A DNA stretch of 64,000 bases from an uncultured Lachnospiraceae bacterium (GTDB lineage Bacteria > Bacillota > Clostridia > Lachnospirales > Lachnospiraceae): positions 1 through 64,000 of the forward strand of contig CAJUBP010000014.1 in the NCBI GenBank assembly GCA_910584585.1, in the 5' to 3' direction. Every line of letters begins with the position of its first letter. Position 1 is the first letter of the stretch. Under the pieces are notes generated by a model, which was given only the letters and a program-made list of their open reading frames with translations, ran no database searches and was not told where the DNA came from. Made by a program: the position numbers and the translations under genes. Shown here piece by piece: positions 25,380 through 33,085 of this stretch.

Positions 25380-25408
25380 TTGCATTTCCCTTAAGGCTGT
25401 GCTATAAT
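25380..25408 (+). promoter_or_regulatory. rplS promoter
   Basis: TTGCAT (25380-25385), 17-bp spacer, TATAAT (25403-25408), then a leader of about 75 bases before rplS that may hold an autoregulatory structure. Confidence 0.75.
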
Positions 25409-25486
25409 ACAAATCTGTGAGAAGAAAATGATGGTCCTCTGTTACGAAGTGTATTAAGAACATCTAAATGAATCAGGAGGTCACAA

Positions 25487-25840
25487 ATGAACGCGACAGA
25501 TATTATTAAGAGTATTGAACAGGAACAGTTAAAGAAAGAAGTAGACGAATTCCGTGTGGGAGATACCGTGAAGGTTTACGGCAAGATCAAAGAAGGAAAC
25601 CGTGAGAGAATTCAGGTTTTTGAAGGAATTGTTTTAAAGAGACAGGGCGGAAGCAACAGAGAGACTTTTACCGTAAGAAAGTTTTCCAACGGCATCGGCG
25701 TAGAGAAGACATGGCCGCTGCATTCTCCCAATGTAGAGAAGATTGAGGTGGTTCGCCGCGGTAAAGTAAGGCGCGCGAAACTGAATTACTTAAGAGGACG
25801 CGTAGGCAAGAGAGCAAAGGTAAAAGAACTGGTGAAATAA
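25487..25840 (+). CDS. rplS: 50S ribosomal protein L19
   Basis: 117 aa. FRVGDTVKVYGKIKEGNRERIQVFEGIV and EKTWPLHSPNVEKIEV are the L19 signatures; the C-terminus reads KLNYLRGRVGKRAKVKE. AGGAGG precedes the ATG. Located after trmD as in most bacteria. Confidence 0.98.
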   Translation: MNATDIIKSIEQEQLKKEVDEFRVGDTVKVYGKIKEGNRERIQVFEGIVLKRQGGSNRETFTVRKFSNGIGVEKTWPLHSPNVEKIEVVRRGKVRRAKLNYLRGRVGKRAKVKELVK

Positions 25841-25899
25841 TTCAGGCAGAAGCGAATACCTGTGTGAAGACAGCTTTCGGGCGGTTTTTTCCAGGAAAG

Positions 25900-25938
25900 A
25901 AGCAAGGGACAAATACGGTGGTAGTTGTCCCTTGCTTT
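25900..25938 (+). terminator. Hairpin between rplS and the first lepB
   Basis: AAGCAAGGGACAA / TTGTCCCTTGCTTT, a perfect 13-bp stem with a 12-base loop but few trailing Ts; probably a partial terminator or processing site. Confidence 0.65.
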
Positions 25939-25965
25939 GTATACATCAGGCGGACAGAGGGAATT

Positions 25966-26547
25966 ATGAGAAGAACATCGGGATTGAATTTTAATCGGAA
26001 AAAGAAAAAAATAAATACCGGACGGGTGCAGGAAGTGATTGTCTGGATTGGACAGATTCTTTTAACGATTGCATTGGCAATGCTGTTTGTGCTGTCTGTG
26101 GGGTTTCGGGTTTCTGTGGTAGGCCCTTCCATGTCGCCTACCTTAGAGAGCGGGGAAAAGATTCTGGTGAACCGTATCAGCTGCAAGCTGTTCGGTCCGG
26201 GCCAGAATGATTTGATTGTCTTTTTGCCCAACGGAAATGAGAAATCCCATTATTATATCAAGCGCGTCATCGGCCTGCCGGGAGACCGGGTGCAGATTAA
26301 GGACGGCATTATCTATATCAATGGAGAGCCCTTTGAAGAGAAAATAGAAGTTTCCGCCATTGAGAATCCGCTGCTGGCGGAAGAAGAGATTGAGGTGGGG
26401 GAAGATGAATATTTTGTTTTGGGGGACAACCGCAATAACAGTGAAGACAGCCGGTACGCCAGCATCGGGAATGTGAAAAGGGAATATATCGTAGGGAAGG
26501 CATGGTGCATCGTATCTCCCTGGAACCGGTTTGGGTTATTGAAATAG
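25966..26547 (+). CDS. lepB: Signal peptidase I (first copy)
   Basis: 193 aa from the ATG at 25966; the longer frame from 25864 crosses the rplS hairpin and is unlikely to be translated. One N-terminal helix (about residues 25-48), then the catalytic Ser in VGPSMSPTLESG (box B), the Lys in YIKRVIGLPGDRV (box D) and GDNRNNSEDSRY (box E). It removes signal peptides outside the membrane. A second, divergent copy lies 1.1 kb downstream. Confidence 0.95.
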   Translation: MRRTSGLNFNRKKKKINTGRVQEVIVWIGQILLTIALAMLFVLSVGFRVSVVGPSMSPTLESGEKILVNRISCKLFGPGQNDLIVFLPNGNEKSHYYIKRVIGLPGDRVQIKDGIIYINGEPFEEKIEVSAIENPLLAEEEIEVGEDEYFVLGDNRNNSEDSRYASIGNVKREYIVGKAWCIVSPWNRFGLLK

Positions 26548-26636
26548 AAGAAAATCCAAAGCAGGATTTTACAGCCGAAAGGCAGGATGAGATAGAAGAG
26601 AATCCAAAGCAGGATTTTACAGCCGAAAGGCAGGAT
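26541..26636 (+). repeat. Perfect-period 48-bp tandem duplication between lepB and rbgA
   Basis: Two 48-bp copies (26541-26588, 26589-26636) differing at two positions. The first starts at the lepB stop codon and the second ends beside the rbgA ribosome binding site. In one frame both copies are open, reading EIEENPKQDFTAERQD twice, and that frame stops at a TGA overlapping the rbgA ATG. Confidence 0.85.
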
Positions 26637-26650
26637 AAGAAGGAGAAAAT

Positions 26651-27502
26651 ATGAATTTTCAGTGGTATCCCGGGCATATGACGAAGGCGAAGCGTCAGAT
26701 GCAGGAAGATATGAAGTTGATAGATTTGGTGATTGAACTGGTGGACGCCAGAATTCCCTTAAGCAGCCGCAATCCCGATATTGATGAACTGGGACGGCAG
26801 AAGGCAAGGCTGATTCTGATGAATAAGGCGGATCTGGCCAGTGAGAAACAGACTCAGCGCTGGTCTGATTATTTTCGGAATCAGGGATATTTTGTGGTGA
26901 AATTAGATTCCAGGACCAGATCTGGGATGAAAGGCATTAACGATGTGATTATGGAAGCCTGCCGGGAGAAAATGGAACGGGACAGAAAGCGGGGCATTAA
27001 GAACCGCCCGGTGCGGGCCATGGTGGTGGGGATTCCAAATGTGGGAAAGTCCACCTTTATCAATACCTTTGCGGGAAAAGCCTGCGCAAAGACCGGCAAT
27101 AAGCCGGGAGTGACCAAGGGAAAACAGTGGATCCGGCTCAACAAAAACGTAGAACTTCTGGATACGCCGGGCATTTTATGGCCCAAATTCGAGGATCAGC
27201 AGGTGGGACTGTATCTGGCATTAATCGGCTCCATCAAAGATGAGATTCTGAACATCGACGAGCTTTCCTTAGAGCTGATTGGGATTCTGAAAGCCAATTA
27301 TCCCGGGATTTTGGCGGAGCGGTACGGAGTGGGGGAAGAAGCCCCGCCGCCGGAAATTTTGATGCAGATTGCAGAGAATAGAAATTGTGTGAAAAAGGGA
27401 AATGAGCTGGATTACAGCAAAGCGGCAGCTTTAACAATGGATGAATTCCGCAGCGGGCGTTTGGGGAAAATAACTCTTGAATTTCCAGAAGAGCAGCGGT
27501 AA
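26651..27502 (+). CDS. rbgA: Ribosome biogenesis GTPase RbgA (YlqF)
   Basis: 283 aa. Circularly permuted GTPase order: G4 LILMNKADL (about residue 55) precedes G1 GIPNVGKST (about 127) and G3 DTPGILWP (about 175); the N-terminus MNFQWYPGHMTKAKRQM is diagnostic. Needed for late 50S assembly. Lies between two signal peptidase genes. Confidence 0.97.
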   Translation: MNFQWYPGHMTKAKRQMQEDMKLIDLVIELVDARIPLSSRNPDIDELGRQKARLILMNKADLASEKQTQRWSDYFRNQGYFVVKLDSRTRSGMKGINDVIMEACREKMERDRKRGIKNRPVRAMVVGIPNVGKSTFINTFAGKACAKTGNKPGVTKGKQWIRLNKNVELLDTPGILWPKFEDQQVGLYLALIGSIKDEILNIDELSLELIGILKANYPGILAERYGVGEEAPPPEILMQIAENRNCVKKGNELDYSKAAALTMDEFRSGRLGKITLEFPEEQR

Positions 27503-27516
27503 AATAGCAGTGTAGC

Positions 27517-27640
27517 AACAGTGAAACGCGATCAATTTTTAGTAAACGGCGAAATGCGATCAATTTTAGCAAACAGTGAAATGCGATCAATTTTTAGTAA
27601 ACGGTGAAATGCGATCAATTTTAGCAAACGGCGGGAAGAG
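27517..27640 (+). repeat. Tandem repeat of 27-28 bp, four copies and a partial fifth
   Basis: The unit AAACGGTGAAATGCGATCAA plus TTTTTAGT or TTTTAGC is repeated, with the two tail variants alternating so that a 55-bp dimer is doubled. It fills the gap between the rbgA stop and the second lepB start; the copies are adjacent with no unique spacers. Confidence 0.85.
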
Positions 27641-27652
27641 AAATTTATAGAT

Positions 27653-28261
27653 ATGAATAAAAAGGAAGATGACAATAAGATGGAAGCGAAGCAGGAAGCA
27701 GGGAAAGGCTCTGCAGAAGGCAAATCGAGAGTGATGAAAGAGACAGTCAGCTTTATTTTGTATATCGCAATTGTGTTTCTGGCTACGTATCTGGTGATCC
27801 ACTATGTGGGTCAGCGGACCCAGGTCAGCGGAACCTCTATGGAATATACCCTCAGCGACGGGGACAATCTGATTGTGGATAAAATCAGTTACCGGTTCCA
27901 CGGGCCGGAGCGTTTTGATATCATAGTATTTCCTTTTCAGTATGAAGAGGATACCTACTATATCAAAAGAATTATCGGGCTTCCGGGCGAGACGGTGCAG
28001 ATTGACGAGGCAGGCAGTATTCTCATTGACGGTGAAGTGTTGGAAGAATCTTACGGCAGGGAAGTGATGCTGGATCAGGGGCAGGCGGCAGAGCCCATTG
28101 AACTGGGCGAGGATGAATATTTCGTGCTGGGAGATAACCGGAATGCCAGTTCTGACAGCAGGGATCCCAGAGTGGGCGTGGTGCGCGGCAAGGATATTAT
28201 CGGCCGGGCGTGGCTTCGGATTTATCCCTTTGACAGCATCGGATTTATCAAACATCAATAG
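27653..28261 (+). CDS. lepB: Signal peptidase I (second copy)
   Basis: 202 aa. Charged N-terminal cytoplasmic stretch of about 35 residues, one helix (about 38-58), Ser in QVSGTSMEYTLSDG, Lys in YIKRIIGLPGETV, and GDNRNASSDSRDPRVG near the end. Catalytic Ser/Lys both present. Differs clearly from the first copy (box B sequence and longer cytoplasmic tail), suggesting separate substrates. Confidence 0.95.
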   Translation: MNKKEDDNKMEAKQEAGKGSAEGKSRVMKETVSFILYIAIVFLATYLVIHYVGQRTQVSGTSMEYTLSDGDNLIVDKISYRFHGPERFDIIVFPFQYEEDTYYIKRIIGLPGETVQIDEAGSILIDGEVLEESYGREVMLDQGQAAEPIELGEDEYFVLGDNRNASSDSRDPRVGVVRGKDIIGRAWLRIYPFDSIGFIKHQ

Positions 28262-28272
28262 AGGAGAACAAG

Positions 28273-29028
28273 GTGGAAGAACAAAAGAAAATCAGTTTGA
28301 TGAAAGAAGAATTGCAGGCGGCAGAGGAGACGATGCTGCCTTCTTTTATATCCAAATATGAAGGGGACGAGAGAGCCGGGGCGCGGAAACTGGTGCAGCA
28401 GGCAAGAAAGCGCATGGAAGCCCTGGAGAAAGAAAGGCAGCGGATCTGGAAGTTAAAAGAATATGAAAGAAAATATGAAAGCGCGGGCCTTGTGTGCGGA
28501 ATTGATGAAGCGGGAAGGGGTCCGCTGGCAGGGCCGGTGGTTGCCGGCGCTGTGATACTGCCCAAAGACTGCAGTATCTTGTATATCAACGATTCCAAGA
28601 AGCTCAGCGGGAAGAAAAGGGAGGAGTTGTATGAGGTAATTAGGAAGGAAGCCCTTGCAGCCGGGATTGGGATGGTTAGCCCCCAGCGGATTGATGAGAT
28701 CAATATTTTGCAGGCCACCTATGAGGCAATGCGCCAGGCTATTCAAAAATTGTCTCTGACGCCCGATATATTATTAAATGACGCGGTGACAATTCCGCAG
28801 ATTTCCATTCCCCAGGTTCCTATTATCAAAGGGGACGCAAAAAGTATTTCCATCGGTGCGGCCAGCATCCTCGCGAAAGTCACCAGGGACAGACTGATGG
28901 CGGAATATGATAAATTGATGCCGGAATACGGATTTGCCAAGAACAAGGGATACGGCACGAAAGAGCATATGGAGGCGATACGGGTGTACGGCCCTTCTCC
29001 GATTCACCGAAGGACGTTTATAAAATAA
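28273..29028 (+). CDS. rnhB: Ribonuclease HII
   Basis: 251 aa, GTG start. An N-terminal helical extension (about 70 residues, as in Bacillus-type RNase HII) precedes VCGIDEAGRGPLAGPVVAGAVIL, which carries the catalytic Asp-Glu, and later DSKKLSGKKREELYE and ASILAKVTRDRLM. It excises ribonucleotides from DNA. Confidence 0.97.
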   Translation: MEEQKKISLMKEELQAAEETMLPSFISKYEGDERAGARKLVQQARKRMEALEKERQRIWKLKEYERKYESAGLVCGIDEAGRGPLAGPVVAGAVILPKDCSILYINDSKKLSGKKREELYEVIRKEALAAGIGMVSPQRIDEINILQATYEAMRQAIQKLSLTPDILLNDAVTIPQISIPQVPIIKGDAKSISIGAASILAKVTRDRLMAEYDKLMPEYGFAKNKGYGTKEHMEAIRVYGPSPIHRRTFIK

Positions 29029-29045
29029 GGAAGGCGTGATGAGAT

Positions 29046-31073
29046 ATGTCGTTAGGAGGCATTTTACAGTATCAGACCAATACAGCGTCAAACACACAGA
29101 CTCTGGGCAGCGTAAAAGAGACGATTGGGGCAAGGCCCGCAGCCCAGGCTCAGGAGCTGATGCCGGGAAAAGTGTTTGAAGGAATGGTGACAGACATCAA
29201 GAACGGCCAGGTAACATTGGGGTTAAGTGACGGAAGAACCATATCAGCCAGGATGGAGGCCGGAGTGAGTCTGGAAAAGGGCCAGCCCATGCTGTTTGAG
29301 GTGAAGGCAAATACAGGGGATCAGATTTCCATCCGTCCGGTTACCTTGGAAAGCGCTCAGAATCCTACATTGATGAAAGCCCTGGAGGCAGCGGGGTTAA
29401 AGGTAACGCCCCGGAATCTGTCCATGGTCAACGAGATGATGATGGAGCAGCTTCCCATTGACAAAAACAGTCTGATGCAGATGGCCCGGGCAGCGGCCAG
29501 TTTCCCAGAGGCAAATATGCAGACCATGGCGCAGATGCAGAAGCTTGGAATTGCCATTACAGAAAATTCTCTGAATCAGTTTCAGAATTACCAGAACGGC
29601 CAGCAGGCAGTTTTGCCCCAGATGCAGGAATTGATGGAGGGGATTGCCAATCTTCCGGAACAATTATTTGGAAAAGAAGGAATCGGGCAGAATACCGTTT
29701 TTTCCGAGAATTTTACATTGGGAAACCCTGCGGCGGAAGGCGGCCAGAGTCCGGAAGTCGGGCAGATGCTGGGACTGCAGCGGCAGCTTCTTAGTATTCT
29801 TCTGGGAGGACAGGAAGCCGGAGCGGTTCAAGGCGCAGATCAGAAGGGCGAAGGACAGCCCGGCCAGATTCTCCCAAACGGCGGGGAGGGTAATCCAGAC
29901 GGAACCCAGGCGGTTTTAAACGGAACCCAGGACGGTTCGGGGCTGCCGGATCAGCTTTTGCAGAACGGGGAAGCGGTGAATCAAAGTGGAGCCCAGAACG
30001 GGGAAGCGGTGAATCAAAGTGGAGCCCAGAACGGGGAAGCGGTGAATCAAAATGGAGTCCAAAGCGGGGAAGCGCTGGCACAGGCGGCAGAAACGGGAGA
30101 GCAGTCCCCGCAGACTGTTCAAACAGGAGGGCAGTCTGCCCAGGAGGCCCAGAATCAGACATTGCAGGAAGGAAACAAGGCGGCGGGAAATCAGTCCGGG
30201 CAGAATCCGGCGGCGGTTTCCGGCGGCAATCCGGAGCAGCAGAATCCCATAGATTCTGTTTTGAGCAGAGAACAGCAGAATAATCTGGCGAATATGCTGA
30301 AAGGATTTCCCGGCGCAGCGGGGAATGAACAGCTGCTGCCCCAGGGACAGCTGAATTCCAGCCTTTCTTCTGGAGAGATCCTGCAGCAGATTATGAAATC
30401 TTTGGAAAACAGCGGAACTCTCAGCGGAAGTGATGTGAAGAAGCTGTTTTCCTCTAAGGAATTTAAGGGCTTGATGAAGCAGGCCATGACAGAACAGTGG
30501 ATGTTAAAGCCGGAGCAGCTGAGGGAAGAGGGCGCAGTGAAAGAGCTGTATCAGCGTTTGACCAGGCAGATGGCGCAGCTGCAGCAGGCCCTTTCCCAGG
30601 CGGGAAAAGAGGGTTCGGCTCTTGCCAGAACCGCCCAGTCTGTCCAGGGCAATCTGGAATTTATGAATCAGCTGAATCAGGCGTATACCTATGTGCAGCT
30701 TCCCTTGAAGCTGCGGCAGCAAAACGCTCACAGTGATCTGTATGTGTACACAAATAAGAAAAATCTCAGAGACAAAGAGGGAGCCCTGTCTGCCCTGCTA
30801 CATTTGGATTTGGAGCATTTGGGTTCTACCGATATCTATGTAAAAATGCACGGTTCCTCCATACAGACAGATTTTTACCTGGCGGACGATTTGTCTTTCC
30901 GCTTAATCGGGAATTTTACCGATCAGCTGGTGGAACGTCTCCGGGAGAAAGGCTACAGCTGTGAGGTAAAAGTGGAAAACCGGAAACTTCAGAAGAATTC
31001 CGTGCAGGATTTTCTGGAGCAGGAAAAACCGGCAGGAAAGCTTCACCGGTATTCTTTTGATGTAAAAGCGTAA
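29046..31073 (+). CDS. YlqG-like protein with FliK-type C-terminal domain
   Basis: 675 aa. N-terminal beta-rich region (about 35-100, GKVFEGMVTDIKNGQVTLGLSDG), a helical middle, a Gln/Gly/Asn-rich low-complexity region (about 255-400) with a triplicated 11-residue unit, and a C-terminal domain (about 545-670; YVQLPLKLRQQNAHSDLYVYTNK, then GSTDIYVKMHGSSIQTDFYL) resembling the hook-length control domain of FliK. Bacillus carries ylqG-ylqH after rnhB, and the gene order here is the same, so it is probably the YlqG homologue rather than the flagellar ruler itself. Role unknown. Confidence 0.75.
   Translation: MSLGGILQYQTNTASNTQTLGSVKETIGARPAAQAQELMPGKVFEGMVTDIKNGQVTLGLSDGRTISARMEAGVSLEKGQPMLFEVKANTGDQISIRPVTLESAQNPTLMKALEAAGLKVTPRNLSMVNEMMMEQLPIDKNSLMQMARAAASFPEANMQTMAQMQKLGIAITENSLNQFQNYQNGQQAVLPQMQELMEGIANLPEQLFGKEGIGQNTVFSENFTLGNPAAEGGQSPEVGQMLGLQRQLLSILLGGQEAGAVQGADQKGEGQPGQILPNGGEGNPDGTQAVLNGTQDGSGLPDQLLQNGEAVNQSGAQNGEAVNQSGAQNGEAVNQNGVQSGEALAQAAETGEQSPQTVQTGGQSAQEAQNQTLQEGNKAAGNQSGQNPAAVSGGNPEQQNPIDSVLSREQQNNLANMLKGFPGAAGNEQLLPQGQLNSSLSSGEILQQIMKSLENSGTLSGSDVKKLFSSKEFKGLMKQAMTEQWMLKPEQLREEGAVKELYQRLTRQMAQLQQALSQAGKEGSALARTAQSVQGNLEFMNQLNQAYTYVQLPLKLRQQNAHSDLYVYTNKKNLRDKEGALSALLHLDLEHLGSTDIYVKMHGSSIQTDFYLADDLSFRLIGNFTDQLVERLREKGYSCEVKVENRKLQKNSVQDFLEQEKPAGKLHRYSFDVKA
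29961..30059 (+). repeat. Three 33-bp in-frame repeats in the ylqG-like gene
   Basis: Three nearly identical 33-bp units encode QNGEAVNQSGA twice and a variant QNGEAVNQNGV, with a decayed fourth unit after them. Identity at DNA level implies recent expansion in a disordered linker. Confidence 0.85.
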
Positions 31074-31240
31074 CAATGCGCAGGGGCATGAAGAAAACTA
31101 TCGTGAAAGCAGAAGGTTTCCGTTCATGCTTCTAGCGTAACAATGTGCAGGGGCGCGAAGAAAACTATCGTGAAAGCGAAGGTTTCCGTTTGCGCTTCCT
31201 GCGTAACAATAAAAAGGGGGCGTGAAGAAATCTATGGCAG
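31068..31240 (+). repeat. Junction repeat of about 67 bp, two copies plus the start of a third
   Basis: Copies begin GCGTAACAAT at 31068, 31135 and 31201. The first GCGTAA contains the stop codon of the ylqG-like gene; the third copy becomes the translation start region of the ylqH-like gene (GGGGGCGTGAAGAAATCTATGGC against GGGGCATGAAGAAAACTAT in the first copy). The junction itself has therefore been multiplied. Confidence 0.8.
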
Positions 31241-31560
31241 AAGCAAGATATAAGAATACACAGGAACTGGTAACCATGGAGACCCTGAAGGGACAGAGGC
31301 AGAAAACAGCTGTGGCGATTGCCTACAATCCGGGGGAAACTGCCCCGAAGATTATCGCCACCGGAAAGGGGCATCTGGCCGAGAAGATTATCGAGAAGGC
31401 AAAGGAAGAGAATATTCCCTTTTACCGGGATGATAAACTGGCCAAGACTCTTTCCAAACTGGAAATCGGGGATATGATTCCGCCGGAGCTGTATGAAGTG
31501 GTGGCGGAAATACTGGTATTTGTGGACGATATGGAACGGATGAGAGAGAAGCTGAAATAA
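31234..31560 (+). CDS. YlqH-like protein (FlhB C-terminal domain family)
   Basis: 108 aa from the ATG at 31234; a GTG at 31222 would add four residues but lies only 1 base from the G-rich ribosome binding site. It matches the cytoplasmic domain of FlhB/YscU: VAIAYNPGETAPKIIATGKGHLAEKIIEKAKEENIPFYRDDKLAKTLSKLEIGDMIPPELYEVVAEIL. The autocleavage Asn-Pro is kept but the motif is NPGE rather than NPTH. No membrane part. Stand-alone FlhB-like proteins of this kind accompany rnhB in Bacillus; function not known. Confidence 0.85.
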   Translation: MAEARYKNTQELVTMETLKGQRQKTAVAIAYNPGETAPKIIATGKGHLAEKIIEKAKEENIPFYRDDKLAKTLSKLEIGDMIPPELYEVVAEILVFVDDMERMREKLK

Positions 31561-31577
31561 ATATCCGCAGATTTATC

Positions 31578-31645
31578 AGAAAAAGAATTTGCGGATGAAA
31601 AAAGTCTGTTGATTCCTCAAAGAAAAGAAATTTGCGGATGAAGAA
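31578..31645 (+). repeat. Two-copy junction repeat before yraN
   Basis: AGAAAAAGAATTTGCGGATGAA (near 31579) recurs as AGAAAAGAAATTTGCGGATGAA (near 31621), together spanning most of the gap between the ylqH-like stop and the yraN ribosome binding site. Confidence 0.6.
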
Positions 31646-31668
31646 CGGAATAAAAGGGGAGTATTACT

Positions 31669-32037
31669 TTGGCAAAACAGGAGAATAAAAACCGCAGCGT
31701 GGGCATGGCTTATGAGCAGCAGGCGGCAGAATATTTGGAAGAGCGGGGATATCAGATATTACACAGGAATTTCCACAGCCGGTACGGAGAAATTGATTTG
31801 GTGGCCAGGCAGGGAAGGACGCTGGTATTCCTGGAAGTGAAATACCGAAAGGATGAAACAGGCGGCCATCCCTTAGAGGCGGTGGATTGGAGAAAACAGC
31901 GGCGGATCTGCAAAACGGCGCTTTATTACTGTCTGCGCTGCGGATATGGGGAAACTATGCCCTGCCGCTTTGATGTGATCGGGATTCTTGGAGAAGAAAT
32001 TATTCATGTGGAGGACGCGTTTGCTTTTCAGGGGTAG
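31669..32037 (+). CDS. YraN/UPF0102 family nuclease-like protein
   Basis: 122 aa, TTG start with AAGGGGAG at good spacing. VGMAYEQQAAEYLEERGYQILHRNFHSRYGEIDLVARQGRTLVFLEVKYRK holds the PD-(D/E)xK-like core (E...D...E-x-K) of UPF0102, thought to be a Holliday-junction-type or DNA-uptake related endonuclease fold. Role unproven. Confidence 0.9.
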   Translation: MAKQENKNRSVGMAYEQQAAEYLEERGYQILHRNFHSRYGEIDLVARQGRTLVFLEVKYRKDETGGHPLEAVDWRKQRRICKTALYYCLRCGYGETMPCRFDVIGILGEEIIHVEDAFAFQG

Positions 32038-32091
32038 AGGGGACAGCTTATAATTGAATGGTAAAGGCATAACGGGTGCTGCATAATTTAA

Positions 32092-32196
32092 GAAATTCCT
32101 AATGCGGCAGAGAAATTGAAACAGCCGAGGAAACATCCGACGGCGGAGAAAGTGGAAGTGATAAGGGATGCTTTAAAGCATTTTGAAGAGATATAA
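32092..32196 (+). pseudogene. C-terminal gene fragment at the edge of an AT-rich island
   Basis: After the TAA at 32089-32091 the frame runs without a start codon through KQPRKHPTAEKVEVIRDALKHFEEI to TAA at 32194-32196. It reads like the last residues of a protein, but I cannot name a family. It lies between yraN and the unknown gene that follows. Confidence 0.3.
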
Positions 32197-32635
32197 ATAT
32201 GTATCTATATATGAATCAGCGAATGTTATTTTGATTGATTCCAGGCTGTTTGAAAACGATAGCATAAAATGCAAAGGGAAATTTTCGGGAGAAGAGTTTA
32301 GAATGATATTGAGAAAAGTATTCCCTTTTATAGAGGTATTAGTAATTTCTCAGAATGGAGAAAATAAGGATTTTGAAATTATCCCAAAGTATAGGAGTGG
32401 AAGTTCAGAGACATCAAAAGAATACTATGAACGGGTGTTAAAAAATAAAATAGATGAAAGTATAAAGAAAGTAATTACATTTCGAAATATTTCGAAAAAG
32501 CTGGAGAACAATAAAGGGATTGAAAAATTTTTAGTTGAAAAGGCGGTAGATTCTTTAAACGGAATAAATGATTATGAAGATTTGTCTAAAGAAGATATTG
32601 ATAAATTGATTGCTGCTTTCCAAAGCATGGAGTAG
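32183..32635 (+). CDS. Hypothetical protein, AT-rich, no family recognised
   Basis: 150 aa with a TTG start; no ATG is available near the N-terminus and the ribosome binding site is weak. The composition (Ile, Lys, Glu, Asn) is clearly more AT-rich than neighbours. Beginning KRYKYVSIYESANVILIDSRLFENDSIKCKGKFSGEEFRMIL suggests an alpha/beta fold with a mixed helical C-terminus (about 90-150). No transmembrane segment. It lies in a low-GC patch with a broken KilA-N gene, so it is probably phage- or plasmid-derived. The true start is unsure. Confidence 0.5.
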   Translation: MKRYKYVSIYESANVILIDSRLFENDSIKCKGKFSGEEFRMILRKVFPFIEVLVISQNGENKDFEIIPKYRSGSSETSKEYYERVLKNKIDESIKKVITFRNISKKLENNKGIEKFLVEKAVDSLNGINDYEDLSKEDIDKLIAAFQSME

Positions 32636-32646
32636 GAGTGTGTGAT

Positions 32647-33063
32647 ATGGCAAGAGATAAAGATTATTATATTCGGATTTGCGATACATATCAGGATGAT
32701 AAATTCATACAACAATTTTATGAAAGTCTTCATTTGGGATATGAGACAAGGCGTTTAGATTACTTGGTATTACAACTTGAGGGCAAGTACCAAGTTGAAA
32801 AAGATGAGAAGCATAAGAACAAATTGGGTGAAAGTCTCAGCATTTTATTGAAGAAAAGAAATCGTATGACAGTTGTTATTATGATGACCCAACAGCGGTT
32901 ATTCAAAACTGGATGAGAAACCGAGATGTGATTGAATTTCTGGGATTATGGAGCGAATGCATTTACAATGTCACCGAAGAAATGGATAGAAGCGACGGCT
33001 GCGATGAGAGCAAGGCAACTTGTGAGGAAATTAAAGATGTGTTATCGTCATTTCTTCGTATAA
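32647..33063 (+). pseudogene. Disrupted KilA-N domain protein
   Basis: Frame 1 (from ATG 32647) reads KDYYIRICDTYQDDKF... to near 32845. The KilA-N core then continues in a second frame: YYDDPTAVIQNWMRNRDVIEFLGLW (about 32865-32950). A third frame gives NAFTMSPKKWIEATAAMRARQL (about 32955-33020), ending at TAA 33061-33063. In intact proteins these two core pieces are joined by about 20 residues, so there is an internal deletion plus at least one frameshift. KilA-N is a DNA-binding domain of phages and their relatives. Dead remnant. Confidence 0.75.
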
Positions 33064-33085
33064 TGAAGCCAAGGAAGGAGCAGAA

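Noticed and set aside
27517..27640. Short repeats that resemble a CRISPR array
   Set aside because: Units are directly adjacent with no unique spacers, and no cas genes are present; the same holds for 51174-51395.
29046..31560. Flagellar export genes proper (fliK, flhB)
   Set aside because: They lie after rnhB as ylqG-ylqH do in Bacillus, with no other flagellar genes, and the FlhB part lacks the membrane domain and the NPTH motif.
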